A DNA stretch of 64,000 nt from Oxalobacteraceae bacterium OTU3CAMAD1 (GTDB taxonomy: Bacteria; Pseudomonadota; Gammaproteobacteria; Burkholderiales; Burkholderiaceae_D). Every line of letters begins with the position of its first letter. Position 1 is the stretch's first letter. The notes beneath the pieces are model-generated. The model had not been told where the DNA came from. It saw only the letters and a program-made list of their open reading frames with translations, and searched no databases. Location of the stretch: positions 682,001 to 746,000 of the forward strand of contig CP099650.1 in the NCBI GenBank assembly GCA_024123915.1. Reading direction: 5' to 3'. The position numbers and the translations under genes were made by a program. Below, in pieces: positions 34,718-44,287 of the stretch.

Positions 34718-34771
34718 ATGAGCATCACGATGAATAGAACTATGAGCAGAACCATGAGCACAACGGCATGA
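34718..34771 (+). other. 17-codon leader between gspL and gspM built of ATGAGC repeats
   Basis: A tiny frame runs ATG at 34718 to TGA at 34769-34771, encoding MSITMNRTMSRTMSTTA. It contains repeated ATGAGC/ATGAAT units, and its stop overlaps the gspM start (ATGA). It looks like stepwise duplication of the gspM start region and may help reinitiation; no function as a peptide is claimed. Confidence 0.45.
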
Positions 34772-35280
34772 GCAAACTCGATCAAACGATACAGGACTAC
34801 CGCGCCCGCGCATCGGCCTTCTGGCTGGCGCGCACCGAGCAGGAGCGACGCCTGCTGGCCATCGGCGGCGTGGTGGTGGTGCTGGGACTGTTTTACGGCG
34901 TGCTGCTGTCGCCGGCGCTCGAAGGCCGCGAGAAACTGAGCAAGGAATTGCCGGAGCTGCGCCAGCAGGCCGCCGAGTTGCAGGCGATGGCGCTGGAGGC
35001 GGCCGCCTTGCGCGGCCAGAACACCATCGAGCCGACGCCGATGACGCGCGACAGCCTGACGGCCGGCCTGACCGCGCGCGGTATGACGGCGCAGTCGGTC
35101 AACATCACCGGCGAATACGCCAAGGTCCAGCTCAACAACGTGGCCTTCGCCGGCATCGTCGTTTGGCTGGACGCGGTGCGCAACGAAAGCCGCATCGCCG
35201 TCCAGGACGCGAATTTCACGGCCCAGGACACGGCCGGCATGGTCAACGCTACCCTGACTTTGCGCCAGGGCGCGCGATGA
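34768..35280 (+). CDS. gspM: Type II secretion system protein GspM
   Basis: A 170-residue bitopic protein: short cytoplasmic N terminus, one membrane helix (LLAIGGVVVVLGLFYGVLL) and a periplasmic ferredoxin-like domain. AFWLARTEQERRLLAIGG is characteristic of GspM. It pairs with GspL in the inner-membrane platform. The start codon overlaps the end of a 17-codon leader. Confidence 0.9.
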   Translation: MSKLDQTIQDYRARASAFWLARTEQERRLLAIGGVVVVLGLFYGVLLSPALEGREKLSKELPELRQQAAELQAMALEAAALRGQNTIEPTPMTRDSLTAGLTARGMTAQSVNITGEYAKVQLNNVAFAGIVVWLDAVRNESRIAVQDANFTAQDTAGMVNATLTLRQGAR

Positions 35281-35308
35281 GCGTGCGGCTTGCGCAAAAA
35301 GGCCATGC

Positions 35309-36082
35309 ATGAAGCGCGCCGTGCTATGGTTGCTGACCATCGCGCTCAGCGTGCTGGTGACCCTGGCGGTGTTTTTCCCGGCTACGTGGCTCGGCGCCAT
35401 CGTCGAGCAGCGCACCGGCGGCCGTTTGACCTTGGGCGACGCGCAGGGTACGCTGTGGCGCGGCTCGGCCTTCATCGGCGGCGCGGCCGGCGGCAACCGG
35501 CCCGTCACGCCGTTGCTGCCGGGGCGTTTCAGCTGGAAGATCTCGCCACTGGCGCTGGTCGGCGTGGTTGACTTGCGGCTGGAAAATAGCGAAGCGCTGG
35601 CGCAGCCGGTGACGTTCCGCGGCAGCTGGTCGCAGTGGCAATTGAGTCCGTCGGCGCTGCTGTTGCCGGCGCAGGGCCTGGCCGGGCTGGGCGCGCCGCT
35701 CAACACGCTGGCGCCGAGCGGCATCATGCGCTTGTCGTGGACCGCGCTGGAACTGGCGCTGCAAGACCGCCAGATCGCCGTCAACGGCCGCACCACGCTG
35801 GAGATGACGGACATGTCGTCAAGGCTGGCGCCGATCAGCCCGCTGGGCAGCTACACGCTGGCGCTCGATTGGCGCGGCCAGCAGGCGGCCTTGACGCTCG
35901 ATTCCGTCAAGGGGCCGCTGTTACTGAGCGGTCGCGGCAACCTGAATAATGGCCGTCTGCAGTTTTCCGGGCAGGCGGAGGCGGCAAAAGGGTACGAGGA
36001 CACGCTGGCCAATCTGTTGAATTTGCTCGGCCAGCGCCGTCCCGGCAGCGACCGCAACGTCATCGCGCTGGAGGTCCGTTAG
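35309..36082 (+). CDS. gspN: Type II secretion system protein GspN
   Basis: A 257-residue protein with an N-terminal membrane helix (VLWLLTIALSVLVTLAVFFP), then GRLTLGDAQGTLWRGSAFIG and repeated beta-strand patterns. GspN is present in only some type II systems and its job is unknown. It ends the GHIJKLMN block; a REP-like hairpin sequence follows before gspD. Confidence 0.88.
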   Translation: MKRAVLWLLTIALSVLVTLAVFFPATWLGAIVEQRTGGRLTLGDAQGTLWRGSAFIGGAAGGNRPVTPLLPGRFSWKISPLALVGVVDLRLENSEALAQPVTFRGSWSQWQLSPSALLLPAQGLAGLGAPLNTLAPSGIMRLSWTALELALQDRQIAVNGRTTLEMTDMSSRLAPISPLGSYTLALDWRGQQAALTLDSVKGPLLLSGRGNLNNGRLQFSGQAEAAKGYEDTLANLLNLLGQRRPGSDRNVIALEVR

Positions 36083-36089
36083 TGTTTCT

Positions 36090-36124
36090 CGTAGGGCGGA
36101 TTAGCGCGCAGCGCGTAATCGGCC
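36090..36124. repeat. REP-like inverted element, copy 1
   Basis: The sequence starts CGTAGGGCGGATTAGCGCG and ends CGCGTAATCGGCC, whose arms pair almost fully. A related element in reverse orientation lies at 54363-54400. It sits between gspN and gspD. Confidence 0.6.
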
Positions 36125-36197
36125 ATGAACCGCCAACGTCGTCAGATTCATATTTAGTTTCAATCGTGGTTACCACACTAGATACAAAGTTCAGACA

Positions 36198-38510
36198 ATG
36201 AAAAAACAGTCCGTGAGCAAATCCAATCTTCCCGCGCTGCGCCGCCTGAGCGCGGGTGCGATGCTGTGCTGTGCGCTCGGCGCCGTGCCGACCACCGGGC
36301 TGCTGTGGCCGGCCCTGGCCCACGCCGCCGCCGATGACGCCGCGCTGAACTTTGTCGGCGCCGACATCGAGTCGGTGATCAAGGCCGTCGGCCACTACAC
36401 CAACATCACCTTCGTCATCGACCCGAGGGTCAAGGGCACGATCACGCTGGTGTCGGAAAAATCGATCAGCAAGTCGCAGGCGTTCAGCCTGCTGACCTCG
36501 GCACTGCGCCTGCAAGGCTACGCCGTCGTCAGCGGCGACGGCTACGCCAAGGTGGTGCCGGAGGCGGACGCCAAGCTGCAGTCGGGCCCGACGCAAATCG
36601 GTTCGGCGCCAACCCAGATCAAGGGCGACCAGATCGTCAGCCAGATCTTCCACCTGAACTACGAATCGGCCGGCAACGTGGTCACGGTGCTGCGTCCGTT
36701 GATTTCGCCGAACAACACCATCAACGCCAACCCGGGCAACAACACCGTCGTCATCACCGACTACGCGGACAACCTCAAGCGCCTGGCCAAGATCATCTCC
36801 GCGCTCGACGCGCCGGCCGTGGCCGACCTCGACGTGATTCCGGTGCGTTACGCCATCGCCAGCGACCTGGCCTCGATGGTCAACAAGCTGATGGACGCGA
36901 GCGGCGGCGGTGGCGCGCCGGGCGCCGGCGGCGGCGATGCCGGCCGGGTCAGCGTGCTGGCCGATCCGCGCACCAATTCGCTGGTGCTGCGCGCGCCGTC
37001 GGCGGCCCGCTCCAACCTGGCTAAGTCGCTGATCGCCAAGCTCGACCAGCCGACCCAGGAACTGGGCAACGTGCACGTGGTCTACCTGAAGAACGCCGAG
37101 GCCACCAAGCTGGCGCAGACTTTGCGCGCGCTTGTCTCGGGCGACACCTCGTCGACCAACCAGCAGGGCGGCACGGGCACCGGCAACACCGGCCAGGGCA
37201 ACCAGGGCATGGGCGGCCAGAGTAGCAACACCGGCAGCTTCGGCGGCCAGAGCAGCGGCAGCTCGGCCAGCGGCGGCAGCACCGGCCCGACCAATCCTCT
37301 GCTGACGGGCAACAACAATTCGCAACAACAGCAGGGCGGCGGCGGCCAGGCCGGCTACATCCAGGCCGACGCCACCACCAACACGCTGATCATCACGGCG
37401 CCGGAATCGATCTACCGCAACCTGCGCGCCGTCATCGACCAGCTCGACGTGCGCCGCGCGCAGGTCTACATCGAGTCGCTGATCGTCGAAGTGACGTCCG
37501 ACAAGGCCTCCGAGTTCGGCGTGCAGTGGCTGGGCGCCACCGGCAATTCCGACAGCAAGTACCGCCTCGGCGGCCTGCAACAGTCGTCGATCGGCGGGAG
37601 CAACAACAACATCGGCAACGTCGCCCTGTCCTTGCTCAACGGCTCGACGTCGACCACCACGCCGACCCTGCCGGGCTCGGGCCTGACGGTGGGCCTGTTC
37701 AAGCAGGTCGCCGGCGGCCTCGGTCTGGGCTTGCTGGCGCGCTCGCTGGAGTCCGACGGCAACGCCAACGTGCTGTCGACGCCGAACATGATCACGCTCG
37801 ACAACGAGCTGGCGACGATTTCGGTCGGCCAGAACGTGCCGATCCTGACCGGCCAGTTCACCACCACGTCCGGCACCAACAGCAACCCGTTCCAGACCAT
37901 CGACCGCAAGGAAGTGGGCCTGACGTTGAAAGTGCGCCCGCAGATTTCCGAAGGCGGTACCATCAAGCTGGCGATCTATCACGAGACGTCGAGCGTGGAT
38001 AAATCGACGTTGACGGCCACGGCCGGCATCACCATCAACAAGCGGGTGATCGAGAACAACGTGATCGCCGACGACGGCCAGATCATCGTGCTCGGCGGCC
38101 TGATCGAGGACACCGAAGGCGACAGCACCGACAAGACGCGCGGCCTGGGCGACATTCCCATCATCGGCAACCTGTTCAAGTACCAGACCCGCAGCCGCAA
38201 GAAGACCAACCTGATGGTGTTCCTGCGCCCGGTCGTGATCCGCAACCAGGAGCAGAGCACCAGCCTGGCAACCGACCGCTACGACTACATGCGCTCGTCG
38301 CAGGAAGCGATCAAGCCGCCGCAAAGCGTGCTGGTCGAGGACCTGGGCCAGCCGGTGCTGCCGCCGCTGCAAAACGGCGTGCTGAGCGGTGGCGGCGTGG
38401 TCGCCAAGCCGATTCCGCCGGCGCCGATTCCGCGCGTGCCGGGCCGCGCAGAGAACCTGCAGCCGCAACAACAACCGCAGCAGCAGCAACAGCAACAACC
38501 CGCGCAGTGA
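36198..38510 (+). CDS. gspD: Type II secretion system secretin GspD
   Basis: A 770-residue outer-membrane secretin. After a signal peptide, N0-N3 domains begin ALNFVGADIESVIKAVGHYT. Gly/Ser/Gln-rich linkers interrupt N-domains (about 315-380). The secretin core has VPILTGQFTTT and the conserved VGLTLKVRPQISEGGTIKL, then LIEDTEGDSTDKTRGLGDIPIIGNLF. The C terminus is Pro/Gln-rich. It forms the channel through which pseudopilus-driven substrates leave. Confidence 0.96.
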   Translation: MKKQSVSKSNLPALRRLSAGAMLCCALGAVPTTGLLWPALAHAAADDAALNFVGADIESVIKAVGHYTNITFVIDPRVKGTITLVSEKSISKSQAFSLLTSALRLQGYAVVSGDGYAKVVPEADAKLQSGPTQIGSAPTQIKGDQIVSQIFHLNYESAGNVVTVLRPLISPNNTINANPGNNTVVITDYADNLKRLAKIISALDAPAVADLDVIPVRYAIASDLASMVNKLMDASGGGGAPGAGGGDAGRVSVLADPRTNSLVLRAPSAARSNLAKSLIAKLDQPTQELGNVHVVYLKNAEATKLAQTLRALVSGDTSSTNQQGGTGTGNTGQGNQGMGGQSSNTGSFGGQSSGSSASGGSTGPTNPLLTGNNNSQQQQGGGGQAGYIQADATTNTLIITAPESIYRNLRAVIDQLDVRRAQVYIESLIVEVTSDKASEFGVQWLGATGNSDSKYRLGGLQQSSIGGSNNNIGNVALSLLNGSTSTTTPTLPGSGLTVGLFKQVAGGLGLGLLARSLESDGNANVLSTPNMITLDNELATISVGQNVPILTGQFTTTSGTNSNPFQTIDRKEVGLTLKVRPQISEGGTIKLAIYHETSSVDKSTLTATAGITINKRVIENNVIADDGQIIVLGGLIEDTEGDSTDKTRGLGDIPIIGNLFKYQTRSRKKTNLMVFLRPVVIRNQEQSTSLATDRYDYMRSSQEAIKPPQSVLVEDLGQPVLPPLQNGVLSGGGVVAKPIPPAPIPRVPGRAENLQPQQQPQQQQQQQPAQ

Positions 38511-38524
38511 GATGAGCCACAGCC

Positions 38525-39946
38525 ATGAGTAATCTTTTACCTTACGCCTTCGCCCGCGACTTCGTCGTGCTGGCGCAGCAGAGCGACGCGGCCGAGCACA
38601 CGGTCGACGTCATGGTGTGCGGCGCCACGGCGCCGGCCGCCATCGCCGAGGTGTCGCGCCGCTTCGGCCGCATCCAGCTCAAAAGCATGACGCGCGCCGA
38701 CCTCGAGACCGCCATCGCGACCGCCTACGCCAGCGCCGGCGGCAACGCCTCGATGGTGGCCGACGAGTTCGATGCCGAGCTCGACCTGACCAAGCTGTTG
38801 CAGGACGTGCCGGCGATCGAGGATTTGCTCGAATCGTCCGACGACGCGCCGGTGATCCGCATGATCAACGCGCTGCTGACGCAGGCGCTGCGCGACAGCG
38901 CCTCCGACATCCACATCGAGCCGTTCGAGCAAACCTCGGTGGTGCGCTTCCGCGTCGACGGGTCGCTGCGCGACATCGTGCGTCCGCGCAAGGCGATCCA
39001 TGGCTCGCTGATCTCGCGTATCAAGATCATGGCGCAGCTCGACATCGCCGAGAAGCGCCTGCCGCAGGACGGCCGCATCACTTTGCGCATCGGCGGCAAG
39101 CCGGTCGACGTGCGCGTCTCGACCCTGCCGACCGGGCATGGAGAGCGCGCCGTGCTGCGTCTGCTGGACAAGGAGGCGGGCCGCCTCGACCTGAACCACC
39201 TGGGCATGAGCGAGAAGATGCTGCCCAAGTTCGACTCGCTGATCAACCAGCCGCACGGCATCGTGCTGGTGACCGGGCCGACTGGTTCGGGCAAGACCAC
39301 CACCCTGTACGCGGCGCTGTCGCTGCTGAACGCGGCCACCACCAACATCATGACGGTGGAAGACCCGATCGAGTACGACTTGAACGGTGTCGGCCAGACG
39401 CAGGTCAATCCACGCATCGACATGACCTTTGCCAAGGCGCTGCGCGCAATCCTGCGCCAGGACCCGGACGTGATCATGATCGGCGAGATCCGTGACCTGG
39501 AAACGGCGCAGATCGCCGTGCAGGCTTCGCTGACCGGTCACCTGGTGCTGGCGACCCTGCACACCAACGACGCCGCCGCCGCCGTCACGCGATTGCTGGA
39601 CATGGGGATCGAACCGTTCCTGCTGTCGTCGTCATTGCTGGGCGTGCTGGCGCAGCGGCTGGTGCGCAAGCTGTGCGGCCACTGCAAGACCTTCGACGGC
39701 CAACTGTGGCACGCGGTCGGCTGCGAGCACTGCGGCCACACCGGCTACCAGGGCCGCGTCGGCGTCTATGAATTCCTGGAGACGACGGAACAAATCCGCG
39801 CCCAGATCCACAACCGCGCCTCGGAGGCCGAGGTGAAGGCCGCCGCCATCGGCAGCGGCATGCAAACCATGCGCGACGACGGCGAGCGTTGGCTGGCCGC
39901 CGGCATCACCACGCAGGCCGAGTTGCTGCGCGTGACCAAAGACTAG
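38525..39946 (+). CDS. gspE: Type II secretion system ATPase GspE
   Basis: A 473-residue secretion ATPase. N-terminal domain, then [21 protein letters not shown], Walker [17 protein letters not shown], Asp box [20 protein letters not shown], His box [21 protein letters not shown] zinc-finger pair lies in LCGHCKTF and [12 protein letters not shown]. It drives pseudopilus assembly from the cytoplasmic side. It follows gspD by 14 bp. Confidence 0.97.
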   Translation: MSNLLPYAFARDFVVLAQQSDAAEHTVDVMVCGATAPAAIAEVSRRFGRIQLKSMTRADLETAIATAYASAGGNASMVADEFDAELDLTKLLQDVPAIEDLLESSDDAPVIRMINALLTQALRDSASDIHIEPFEQTSVVRFRVDGSLRDIVRPRKAIHGSLISRIKIMAQLDIAEKRLPQDGRITLRIGGKPVDVRVSTLPTGHGERAVLRLLDKEAGRLDLNHLGMSEKMLPKFDSLINQPHGIVLVTGPTGSGKTTTLYAALSLLNAATTNIMTVEDPIEYDLNGVGQTQVNPRIDMTFAKALRAILRQDPDVIMIGEIRDLETAQIAVQASLTGHLVLATLHTNDAAAAVTRLLDMGIEPFLLSSSLLGVLAQRLVRKLCGHCKTFDGQLWHAVGCEHCGHTGYQGRVGVYEFLETTEQIRAQIHNRASEAEVKAAAIGSGMQTMRDDGERWLAAGITTQAELLRVTKD

Positions 39947-39956
39947 GCCGACGACG

Positions 39957-41177
39957 ATGCCCGCATTCCGCTATGAAGCCGTCGACGCCGGCGGCGCCAC
40001 CAAAAAAGGCGTGCTCAACTCCGACAGCGCGCGGTCGGCGCGCTCCGAGTTGCGTACCCTGGGGCTGGTGCCGCTGAAGGTCGACGCCATCGCCGCGCAG
40101 ATCGACGCCTCCGGCGTGGCCAAGAGCCGTGGCTTCGGCGAACGCCTGTCGACCACCGAGCTGGCGCTGTTCACGCGCCAGCTGGCCAGTTTGCTCGAAG
40201 CAGGCCTGCCGCTGGAGCAGGCCTTCACCGCGCTGCTGGAGCAGGCCGAGCGTCCGTACATGCGCGACCTGATCGCGTCGATCCGCTCGGAAGTCATCGG
40301 CGGCGCCGCGCTGTCGGACGTGCTGGGACGCCATCCGCGCGACTTCGCCGAGATCTACCGCGCGCTGGTGGCCTCGGGCGAGCAGATCGGGCAACTGTCG
40401 CGCGTGCTCTCGCGCCTGGCCGACTACATCGAGCGCCGCAACGCGCTGGTGCAAAAGGTGCGGCTGGCGTTCACCTATCCGGCCATCGTCACCGTGGTGG
40501 CGTTCTCGATCGTGATCTTCCTGCTGACCTATGTGGTGCCGCAGATCGTCTCGGTGTTCGCCAACACCAAGCAGAAGCTGCCGGTGCTGACCATCATCAT
40601 GCTGGCCGTGTCCGACTTCGTGCGCAACTACGGCATCGTGGTGGCGATCCTGCTGGTGGGCGCGTGGTTCATGTGGCGCCGGGCGCTGCAGAATCCGGCG
40701 CTGAAGCGGCGCTGGCACACCTGGCTGCTGACGGCGCCGCTGTACGGCAAGTTCGAGCGCAGCCTGAACACGGCGCGCTTCGCCAGCACCTTGGCGATCA
40801 CCACCGGCTCCGGCGTGCCCATCCTGCGCGCGCTGGAAACCAGCCGCGACACGCTGTCCAATGTTGCCATGAAGGAGCTGGTCGAGGAGGCCAGCGACGC
40901 CGTGCGCGAGGGCGTGAGCCTGGCGCGCTCGCTGTCGGCGCAAAAGCACTTTCCGCCGATGCTGATCCACATGATCCGCGCCGGCGAGATCACCGGCGAG
41001 CTGCCGGCCATGCTGGACCGCGCGGCCGCCGCGCAGGAGTCCGATCTGGAGCGCCGCACCCTGACCATCGCCGGCCTGCTGGAGCCGGCGCTGATCCTGG
41101 CGATGGGCGTGGTGGTGCTGCTGATCGTGCTGGCCGTGCTGATGCCCATCATCGAAATCAATCAGCTGGTACGCTGA
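39957..41177 (+). CDS. gspF: Type II secretion system inner-membrane protein GspF
   Basis: A 406-residue platform protein with two T2SSF domains and three membrane helices (FTYPAIVTVVAFSIVIFLLTYVVP among them). It starts MPAFRYEAVDAGGATKKGVL, and the second-domain signature is ARFASTLAITTGSGVPILRALE. It lies 10 bp after gspE. Confidence 0.96.
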   Translation: MPAFRYEAVDAGGATKKGVLNSDSARSARSELRTLGLVPLKVDAIAAQIDASGVAKSRGFGERLSTTELALFTRQLASLLEAGLPLEQAFTALLEQAERPYMRDLIASIRSEVIGGAALSDVLGRHPRDFAEIYRALVASGEQIGQLSRVLSRLADYIERRNALVQKVRLAFTYPAIVTVVAFSIVIFLLTYVVPQIVSVFANTKQKLPVLTIIMLAVSDFVRNYGIVVAILLVGAWFMWRRALQNPALKRRWHTWLLTAPLYGKFERSLNTARFASTLAITTGSGVPILRALETSRDTLSNVAMKELVEEASDAVREGVSLARSLSAQKHFPPMLIHMIRAGEITGELPAMLDRAAAAQESDLERRTLTIAGLLEPALILAMGVVVLLIVLAVLMPIIEINQLVR

Positions 41178-41188
41178 CAAGGGAAGTT

Positions 41189-41857
41189 ATGAAGCATGAA
41201 TCTATGAAGCGTTTGCCCCTGCTCGGCAGCGTGCTGGCCGTGGTGCTGCTGTCGGCGTCGCTGGCGTATTGGGGCTTGCAGTTGTTCAAGCCGCCGCAGC
41301 GCGCGATCGCCGCGCCGCCGCCGCCACCGCCGGTGGCGCTCAACCTGGACGCCGCCAAGGGCCTGTTCGGCGGCCAGATTTCGGTCGCCGCCGCCAGCAA
41401 CTACCAGCTCAAGGGCGTGGTTGCCTCGCGCGGCGTCGGCAGCGCCGCCATCCTGGCCGTCGACAACAAGCCGGCGCTGGCGCTGGGCATCGGCAAAGAA
41501 GTGGTGCCCGGTGTGACCGTCAAGGAGGTGCATCCGAAGTATGTGCTGCTGTCCGAGGGCGGCGCCATCAAGCGTATCGATTTGCCGAGCGACGCCGGCG
41601 CCACCAGTTCGCCGGGACCGGCCGGCGGCCAGCCGTATCAGACTATGCAACCGGGGCAGCAGGGATCGCCTCCGCCGCCCGCGCCGGCGCCGCAGCCGGC
41701 CATGCAGCCGCCGCCGGCCATGCAACCGACACCAGCGATGCAACCGGGGCAGCCGACACCGCAGCAACAGCAACAACAACAGCAGCAGAATCCGCCACGT
41801 TCCAGCACGTCGTCGACCACCATCGCGCCCGTTCCCGGCTTCGACCGTCAACAATAA
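41189..41857 (+). CDS. gspC: Type II secretion system protein GspC
   Basis: A 222-residue protein: membrane helix (LLGSVLAVVLLSASLAYWGL), then the homology region (LFGG, NYQLKGVVASRGVGSAAILA, VHPKYVLLSEGG) that links the platform to the secretin. No PDZ domain follows; instead the C-terminal 80 residues are Pro/Gln-rich, including nine consecutive Gln. It is placed last, after gspF, instead of first as in many systems. An internal Met at 41204 is an alternative start. Confidence 0.85.
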   Translation: MKHESMKRLPLLGSVLAVVLLSASLAYWGLQLFKPPQRAIAAPPPPPPVALNLDAAKGLFGGQISVAAASNYQLKGVVASRGVGSAAILAVDNKPALALGIGKEVVPGVTVKEVHPKYVLLSEGGAIKRIDLPSDAGATSSPGPAGGQPYQTMQPGQQGSPPPPAPAPQPAMQPPPAMQPTPAMQPGQPTPQQQQQQQQQNPPRSSTSSTTIAPVPGFDRQQ

Positions 41858-41866
41858 GAGAGGCAT

Positions 41867-44140
41867 ATGGTTATCGCCCGCTCCCTGGCCGCAGCTGTTT
41901 GCTGCGGCTTTTTCTTGTCCATCGCCGGTTTCGGCGCGTCGGCGCAGACGCCGGTCCATCCGAATGCCGCCTCGGTGGCGCCGGTTGTGGCCCCGGCGGC
42001 GGCCGATGCCGGCGCCAAGTCGCGCCCCAAGATCGCGCTGGTGCTGTCCGGCGGCGGCGCGCGCGGCTTCGCCCACATCGGCGTGCTGCGCGCGTTGCAG
42101 GAGTTGCGCATCCCGGTCGATTTCGTCGTCGGCACCAGCATGGGCAGCGTGGTCGGCGGCGCCTTCGCCGCCGGCAGCTCGGTCGAGCAGCTGGAGCAAC
42201 TGGTGCGCCGCACCGACTGGAACGCGGTGGTGGCGGACCGTCCGCCGCGCGACCAGCTGGTGTACCGCCGCCGCGAGGAGGATTTGCTGCTGCCGTCGCG
42301 CATCGAGCTGGGCGCCCGCATGGACGGCGTGACGTTGCCGCCTGCCGCCGCCGGCAACGAGGCGCTGGAGCTGGCGCTGACGCGGGTGCTGCCGCATGGC
42401 GCGCGCGACAAGCCGGTCGACCTGCTGCAGTTGCCGTTCCGCTCGGTCGCGTCGGACCTGGTCACCGGCGAGCTGGTGGAGCTGCGCGACACGCCGCTGT
42501 TCCTGGCGATGCGCGCCTCGCTGGCGGTGCCGGGCGTGTTCGCGCCGGTGCGTGTGAACCAGCGCCTGCTGGTCGACGGCGGCCTGGTGCGCAACCTGCC
42601 GGTCGACGTGGCGCGCGAGATGGGCGCCGACATCATCATCGCCGTCAACGTCGGCACGCCGCTGGCGCAGGAGAAGGAACTGGTCAGCGCGGTCAGCGTC
42701 GCGCAGCAGATGTTGCAGATCCTGACCGAGCAGAACGTCCAGCGCTCGCTCAAGGACCTGCGGCCGGACGACATCTTGCTGGCGCCGGACCTGGGCGGCA
42801 TCGGTTTCCTCGATTTCGGCAGCTACGACCGCGCGATGAAGGAGGGCGAGGCGGCGGTGCGGTCCATGAGCGACAGGTTGGTGCGACTGGCGCTGCCGGA
42901 GACGCAGTACGCCGCGTACGAAACCGCTCGCCTGTCGGCGCCGGTGCCGATCGACCAGCCGGTGCGGCTGGCCAAGCTGGAGGTGGCGCCGAGCGGACGC
43001 ATCAACCCGCAGGCGCTGGCCGTGCAATCGGGGCTCAAGGTCGGGCAAATGATCACCAGCGAACAGGCGCAGCACGCGGGCAACCAGTTGTTCGGACGCG
43101 GCGACCTGGCGCGCGTGGAGACCGAGATACGCGACGACCAGGACGGCCGCAGCGTGTTGATCAAGCCGACCGAGGCCGACTGGGCGAGCAGCCGCCTGCG
43201 GGTGGGCCTGGAACTGAACAGCGACTTCACCGACAACAACGCCTACGAGCTCAAGGTCATGCACGTGCTGTCTTCGCTTAACGACTGGGGTGCGGAACTG
43301 CGCACGGTCGCGCGCGTGGGCACGGAGCGCGTGATCGGCTCGCAGTGGTGGCAGCCGCTGGGGGCAGGGTCGCAATGGTATGTGGCGCCCGAGCTGCAGT
43401 ACGGCTCGTCGGCGTTCGACGTGTTCGATGCCTCCGGCTTCCGCCAGGCGCGCTTAGGCTACAACGCCAAGACCGTGTCGGTGGCGCTGGGCCGCCAGTT
43501 CGGCAACTGGGGCGACTTGCGCTACACGGCGTCGCGGCAGACGGTCACTTCCCAGCGCACCATTCCGCACGACGCGCGCGAGGCGCGCGACTCGCAAAAC
43601 GTCAGCGCGCTGTCGTTCAATATCGACAGCCTGGACACGGTGGCGTTCCCGACCCGTGGCACCTTGTTCACGGTCGAGTTGCAGCGGCTGATGACGCGCG
43701 GGCGCGACGGTCCGGTGCCGGCGCGGCAGAGCGTGCAAGCGTTGAAGGCATTCAGCTTTGGCAGCTGGGCCGGCCACGTGTATGGCGAGTGGGCGCGCAA
43801 CCAGGGCAGCGAGTCGCAATCGACCCTGGGCGGCTTCCTGCGGCTGTCGGGCACCACCACCAACTCGGTGCTGGGCAGCCGCACCGTGCTGGGCCGCGTG
43901 GTGATGGCGAAGCGAATCGGCGTCATGCCAACCGCGCTGGGCGGCGACGTGCGGCTGGGCTTCTCGCTGGAGAGCGGCGCCGCCTACGGGCCGGAAAATC
44001 AGCTCAAGCTGGGATCGCTGAAGCAGGCCGCCAGCGGCTTCGTCGCCGTCGACACGCGGTTCGGGCCGCTGTATTTCGGCTCCGGCGCCACCAAGTCGGG
44101 GGACAGCAGCTTGTATCTGTTCCTGGGGCCGATTTGGTGA
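41867..44140 (+). CDS. Patatin-like phospholipase autotransporter (type Vd, PlpD-like)
   Basis: A 757-residue outer-membrane protein. Signal peptide, then a patatin domain with oxyanion loop LVLSGGGARGFAHIG, nucleophile GTSMGS and the DGG of the catalytic dyad in LLVDGGLVRNLPVD. A single POTRA domain follows (about 365-430) and then a C-terminal beta-barrel of the BamA/16-strand kind ending in Trp. This is the layout of PlpD, which exports its own lipase domain. It starts 10 bp after gspC, so it may be made together with the type II system. Confidence 0.92.
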   Translation: MVIARSLAAAVCCGFFLSIAGFGASAQTPVHPNAASVAPVVAPAAADAGAKSRPKIALVLSGGGARGFAHIGVLRALQELRIPVDFVVGTSMGSVVGGAFAAGSSVEQLEQLVRRTDWNAVVADRPPRDQLVYRRREEDLLLPSRIELGARMDGVTLPPAAAGNEALELALTRVLPHGARDKPVDLLQLPFRSVASDLVTGELVELRDTPLFLAMRASLAVPGVFAPVRVNQRLLVDGGLVRNLPVDVAREMGADIIIAVNVGTPLAQEKELVSAVSVAQQMLQILTEQNVQRSLKDLRPDDILLAPDLGGIGFLDFGSYDRAMKEGEAAVRSMSDRLVRLALPETQYAAYETARLSAPVPIDQPVRLAKLEVAPSGRINPQALAVQSGLKVGQMITSEQAQHAGNQLFGRGDLARVETEIRDDQDGRSVLIKPTEADWASSRLRVGLELNSDFTDNNAYELKVMHVLSSLNDWGAELRTVARVGTERVIGSQWWQPLGAGSQWYVAPELQYGSSAFDVFDASGFRQARLGYNAKTVSVALGRQFGNWGDLRYTASRQTVTSQRTIPHDAREARDSQNVSALSFNIDSLDTVAFPTRGTLFTVELQRLMTRGRDGPVPARQSVQALKAFSFGSWAGHVYGEWARNQGSESQSTLGGFLRLSGTTTNSVLGSRTVLGRVVMAKRIGVMPTALGGDVRLGFSLESGAAYGPENQLKLGSLKQAASGFVAVDTRFGPLYFGSGATKSGDSSLYLFLGPIW

Positions 44141-44197
44141 TGTTGCGGTGAAGGCACCGGGTCAGGTATGGCGCCCTTGGCGATTTGACTGAAAAGG

Positions 44198-44223
44198 CGA
44201 GTTTCAGCAGTTGCTGAAACTCG
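44198..44223 (+). terminator. Strong hairpin after the patatin gene
   Basis: A perfect 12-bp stem, CGAGTTTCAGCA and its complement, closes a 2-base loop and is followed by TCTGTTTAA. It ends the T2SS/patatin transcription unit. Confidence 0.75.
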
Positions 44224-44287
44224 TCTGTTTAATGAAAGACCGTACAGAGCAGCGGTTGCCGAGCTGGAAATTTGGCTGATCATTGGA

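Noticed and set aside
36060..38498. An 812-codon frame antisense to gspD
   Set aside because: Low-complexity Arg/His/Val product with no motif; gspD on the plus strand is unmistakable.
41162..43375. A 737-codon frame antisense to gspC and the patatin gene
   Set aside because: Same shadow effect; runs across two real genes and has no start signal.
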